Translations under genes and position numbers: made by a program | Shown here: positions 59,999-64,000 of the stretch, piece by piece | How positions within the stretch are numbered: the first letter of the stretch is position 1 | Layout of the letters: each line of letters starts with the position of its first letter | Notes under the pieces: model-generated | What the model was told of the DNA's origin: nothing | Database searches by the model: none | The model's input: only the letters and a program-made list of their open reading frames with translations | Assembly (NCBI RefSeq): GCF_965363235.1 | Contig: NC_134844.1 | Coordinates: forward strand, 76,749,497-76,813,496 | Reading direction: 5' to 3' | DNA: 64,000 nt | From: Mytilus galloprovincialis | Lineage: Eukaryota > Mollusca > Bivalvia > Mytilida > Mytilidae

Positions 59999-61697
59999 TT
60001 ATTCGTAATTTACACTATACAAAAATGCGTGCCCGTCAGTTTCGTTAGCAACAAGCAAATATTTTAATTTACTGTTATAGCAGACTGCCCTGGGTGAATT
60101 ACACAAGTCTTTTTCTGACAGGAGTATTTTGTGCGTTGAGCCATCCGAAGTTATCGCAACTACGTTTTTTGATTTGCCCCCGACGACAAAAATATTCCCA
60201 TGTTCATCTGCAGTTATGCCACTAGGTCCCGTCAGAACGGTTTCATTTAAAAAGGTCCATAGAATATCTCCAATTTTATTATGGCAGACTATCGTATTCG
60301 TGGCTCTCTTTTTAGAGAATAGATTATTGCCTGATGAAGCCACACAAGTTGAGACCAGATTATTGCCAATTATATTTATCCTATCATCCACTAAACTGAC
60401 TTCCTGTATTTGTCTTTTATCAGGACAAACTATAAATTTACCTCCGAAATAAGTTAAGCTACGCGACGAAAAACTAGTTTCAATGCTTCTGAATACCTTC
60501 CCCGATTTTACACTCAGTAATTTGATGTTCCTCTCAGTATATGATATTGTGGCCACAGTTTCGTTGTTGATGCATGCAACATCATATATATTCGGCATAA
60601 TATTGGTGATTTTTTTATTAATGTTTCCTTCGGGTGTAAAAAATAACAAATAAGAAGGGTCAAAGTTTGATACAACGAAATTCCCACTAGGAAATATGTC
60701 ACAGCCTGACACATTGAAAGCTGTCGTACTTATTTTCGTTTTCAAATCCAATGATATATGCTCAACATGAATTTTAGGCTCGACGTTTGTTTTCAATGAT
60801 TGCGCTTGTCCCGCTTTCTTTTTTTTGTAATGGCAGTTCACATGGTCGAATTTCTATAATAGTTTTTCCGAATGTATTTATTTCTTTACTGATATTTTGT
60901 AATGATGTGTTTAATTGACAAGAGACTACGGTGTGAACAAAACTATCACCTTTAATCCAAGTCTGCAGGTCATTTTCTGTTTTATTTATTATTCTTTCTA
61001 AATGAGAAATTCCTAAAAATGTTTGCATACCTGTTGCATGTTTCTTTATGTTTTCTACGTCTTTTATGCACTCGTTAATTTCATTTTGGTTTTTATTCAG
61101 AGACGCAATGAAGCCTTGCATTTGTTGGGTTGAATTTTCCACAGTTGTGTTCAGTTCGGCTAAAACATGGTCTTGCATTTTATCAAGGTGAGAATCTATA
61201 TGCTTTCGAAGTGCTAATATCTCGGATTCGATTTTCTCTTTTGAAGTAGATATTGAAGATAAATTCTTCTGTCTGTCTTTGAGAATAAGGCTGACGTTCT
61301 GTTGAAGTTCATGAAGTGATGATTCGATTTCTGTAAAGGCAACAGATGTCTTTGCATTTTGAACCACATCTTCAACAGAAAATATTTCTTTACATTCCTT
61401 GTGGATTACAGAAATGACGCATTTTCCGCATAAAAGTTGGTTGTGCTTTTTGCAAAACAGCAAATATTTTTCATCATGTTCACTACAGTGCAGTTTAATG
61501 TTTGCAATAAAGGATGGTAATTTTTGGTATTCAGCAATTTGAATAATGTTGTGGTTTCGTGTTGCCTTTAGGAGACTATGGTGTTCTCTGCAGTCTTGGC
61601 ACAAACCTTCATCACAATCTGAGCACCAAACCACGGACAGCTTAGATATGTGTCGTAAAGTACAAATGCCACAATTTTCAAAAGAAGTCGTCATGAC
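59999..61697 (-). CDS. TRIM-like protein: two B-boxes, coiled coil, NHL-like propeller; frameshifted
   Basis: Start taken at 61694 (MTTSFENCGIC), three bases inside an exon that begins after the acceptor TTTTGCTTTTTCAG. A 5' UTR intron is therefore likely. B-box 1: C8, C11, C24, C27, C32, C35, H38/H39. B-box 2: C70, H73, C81, H84, C89, C92. Coiled coil about 120-250. There is no RING. The first frame ends at 60774. The propeller-like part (FNVSGCDIFPSGNFVVSN, TGPSGITADEHGNIFVVGG, ending FLYSVNYE) lies one frame away. The frames meet at an A8 run (60819-60826); one A fewer would give a single protein of roughly 580 aa. Proteins of this layout are abundant in bivalves. Without a RING, ligase activity is doubtful. 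The break may be an assembly error, an allele or a pseudogene. Confidence 0.85.
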
Positions 61698-61709
61698 CTG
61701 AAAAAGCAA

Positions 61710-64000
61710 AATATTAGAATCTATTGATCTATATTAAGAATTACATAAAGTTCTCAACCGATAAAAGTCAGCTCATATATATGTTTTAAATGAGAACACA
61801 AATCAGAAAGATACGGATATATATATAGGGAACATGTTGAATAATCTTTAATCATCCTTTTAGTCTTAGTTTCTTACACATACTTTTCAATTGGACCTTG
61901 AAGTCTTTCCGAAAGTAAATTAACGTTTTTTTCAAAGAGTTACAAAGCTATATATATCCATGATGTCTAAATTTATACCTGTCAAATATAAAAGGCAAAA
62001 TAAAAATAGATAAACATAAACTTTTTGTGAAAGCGTGTACTGTTAGATTTGTTTTTACCAAGGAAAACATTGTTTATCTAACCTTAATCATCTTGATGAC
62101 TCGAATGACACTACACAAACGATATATTTTTGAAAAATTCCTTGTAAAGAAAGGAATGTATTTTGCTCTTGCAGAGCCCTGAACGCTTGTCCGATTTTTG
62201 GTATTATTTTATTAAAAGCCAAAATACTTAGAAACAAACTATTTGATATAAACAACTGCCATATTCCTGAATTGGTTCAGTGCATTTGAATAAAAAAATG
62301 ATTGGTTAAATCTTGTTTTATGGCTAGCCAAACCTCACACTTTAAGTGACAATGTTACAAAATATAAATTAAATGACAACACTGCGTGACAGAAATACAG
62401 CACAAACACACGCCAGAACACTCATCACAAAGAATCGTACAAAGAAATAATATGACAGTCTACACAACATGCAAACCACAGAACAACAACGAACATCTTT
62501 CATCAAAGACAAACAGTGACGTACATTGATCTTTGATACATTTAACTTAAAAACCACCTGATCTATTCACCGGATGTTACCCATGTTCAATGTAGGATAT
62601 CAACTATGACTAGAATAAAACCCTTTAGTCTTTTCCGTATTTACGACAGCTCTGGCATTCACTCTTACTTAGATTGCCATTCTATGGAACATGATACCAT
62701 ATGCAAATCGAGTTGGTAAGTGGAAAATACAGATAAACGCTATTCATCATGTAATGATACACATTTTAAAATCGACTATAACATCTTTAATAAATGTTTA
62801 TTTGTATTTAGTATTTGAGTCCATTGAGAGTGTGCTGAATACAATGTCAAATTATGTTCACACAAAAAATAAACTACAAAGGGACAAACACAATTACTTC
62901 CAAGTAAACGTTGTTCTTTCAACAACATATGATTATCATTCATTGCCAATTTGGCCAAACCTTCAGGATAAAAAGGCAATTTTGTCAAAGTATAATTATA
63001 CATACATTTTATTTTTTACAAATTTTGAAATCATATAGAAACTCTTCAACGTGTTCTGTCTTTATATATCCTTGGATTTCAGTGTTTGGTTTTTGTATGC
63101 CATTGTCATGATCTTGTTTACTTCTAAAATATCCATGCAACATAGTACACAATGAGAACAAACAAACCTATTGTTTATCAGTGTTTCTTCTCTTTGTAAT
63201 TTGTGTTCCTTTTGTCATGTCGGGATCTTATATATTAAAGGTTACTTTATTCTGAGACTTTATTTAATCGGTTTAATAATTGATGAAGCCATTGGTGATA
63301 ATTAAATGTTTACATCTATGTCATTTTGTCTCTGCATATAGATACCACGGTAATAGTTGTATTTTATGGGCAATATATTCTTATAGAAAGAAAGTGATCA
63401 ACAATTTCGGCATTGTAGACTTATTTGTAGATTTATCCTTCTGATAATGTTATGCAATTAAAAAATCTATTATACTTATCGAGATAATAAGGCGATTGAC
63501 GTTGTAAATTTCATCAGTAAAGAGCCATAACATTTTTTTAGAGAGTACTTTTCAAAACTAGATATCCCAATACTTATTCTGTTAACGGACGACGAGGACA
63601 AATGATGTGAAAAGCTGGCTGATCCTTTGGACCAGGTGAGCTAAAATGAATCTTAAAATAGAAAAAAGATGACATAAGAAAACTTGTATTTTTAAAATTT
63701 ACTAGGTGAGGATAGGCCTACACACTTCTCAGTTGCACAAGTGCATCGAGTACATTCTGAGGTGAAAACCAACCGTTTGTTGATATAGTTCTGTCGTATT
63801 TTAAGGTTCATGTGGACCCTATGGCTAAAATGGCCGTATTTTCACCTCAAAATTTACTCTGAGTACAGGCAAACCTGTGCATCTGGAAACGTTTTAAGGC
63901 ATAGAATTGGATAAACTTTTATTTTCACCTGTCACTTGTTTCATATGACTTTAAGGAAAATAGGACGGGAACATGGTTAATGATTCTATATGACACAGGG
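61710..64000. other. Upstream region of the TRIM-like gene
   Basis: Expected to contain the 5' UTR exon and promoter, which I could not locate. It holds a dispersed repeat at about 62225-62560 and, at 63600-63650, a fragment ending CCAGGTGAGCTAAAA that is the inverted form of TTTTAGCTCAGCTGACC at 58440. Confidence 0.5.

Noticed and set aside
62691..63111. Overlapping open frames upstream of the TRIM-like gene
   Set aside because: Present on both strands over the same bases, without motifs; chance.

Overview
The window is nuclear DNA from an animal, very probably a bivalve mollusc of the mussel (Mytilus) type. The reasons are AT-rich intergenic DNA, long intron-rich genes, and many copies of dispersed repeats that I recognise from mussel sequence. 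No bacterial-type features, tRNA or rRNA genes were seen.

Three genes can be read with confidence. (1) On the minus strand, from 16461 down to 5119, lies a cathepsin D-type aspartic protease. Eight constant exons all join in frame and are followed by THREE intact, tandem, phase-0 terminal exons (8487-8660, 7159-7347, 5119-5289). Each supplies its own C-terminus and stop codon, predicting proteins of 394, 399 and 393 aa. A TATA box and a TCACGTGA E-box lie just upstream. (2) On the plus strand, from 25140 to 43853, lies CPSF6 (CFIm68), the cleavage/polyadenylation factor. It has 15 coding exons that join in frame to a 551-aa protein with an RRM, a Pro/Gly-rich middle and an RS-like C-terminus. 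(3) On the minus strand, 61697-59999, lies a TRIM-like protein with two B-boxes, a coiled coil and an NHL/beta-propeller-like region. It is split by a one-base frameshift in an A8 run.

A weaker candidate gene (minus strand, 41090-39575) lies inside the last intron of CPSF6. It sits within a ~2.2-kb segment bounded by inverted termini, which is itself embedded in a larger repeat element.

Layout: 1-5100 repeats (a composite TIR element with two internal satellites, MITE-like elements, a 32-bp minisatellite); 5.1-16.55 kb cathepsin D gene; 16.6-25.1 kb intergenic, with a LINE fragment split by a hAT-like insertion, a decayed Penelope-like RT relic, MITEs and a 42-bp minisatellite; 25.1-43.9 kb CPSF6; 43.9-55.2 kb AT-rich and relatively repeat-poor, with no gene seen (possibly a long CPSF6 3' UTR); 55.2-59.3 kb dispersed repeats; 60.0-61.7 kb TRIM-like gene; 61.7-64 kb its upstream region.

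The genes do not form a pathway. The most notable biology is the triplicated terminal exon of the protease, which would let one locus make enzymes with different C-terminal, substrate-loop-bearing segments. All exon models come from reading splice sites and frame by eye; no alignment or transcript data were available.
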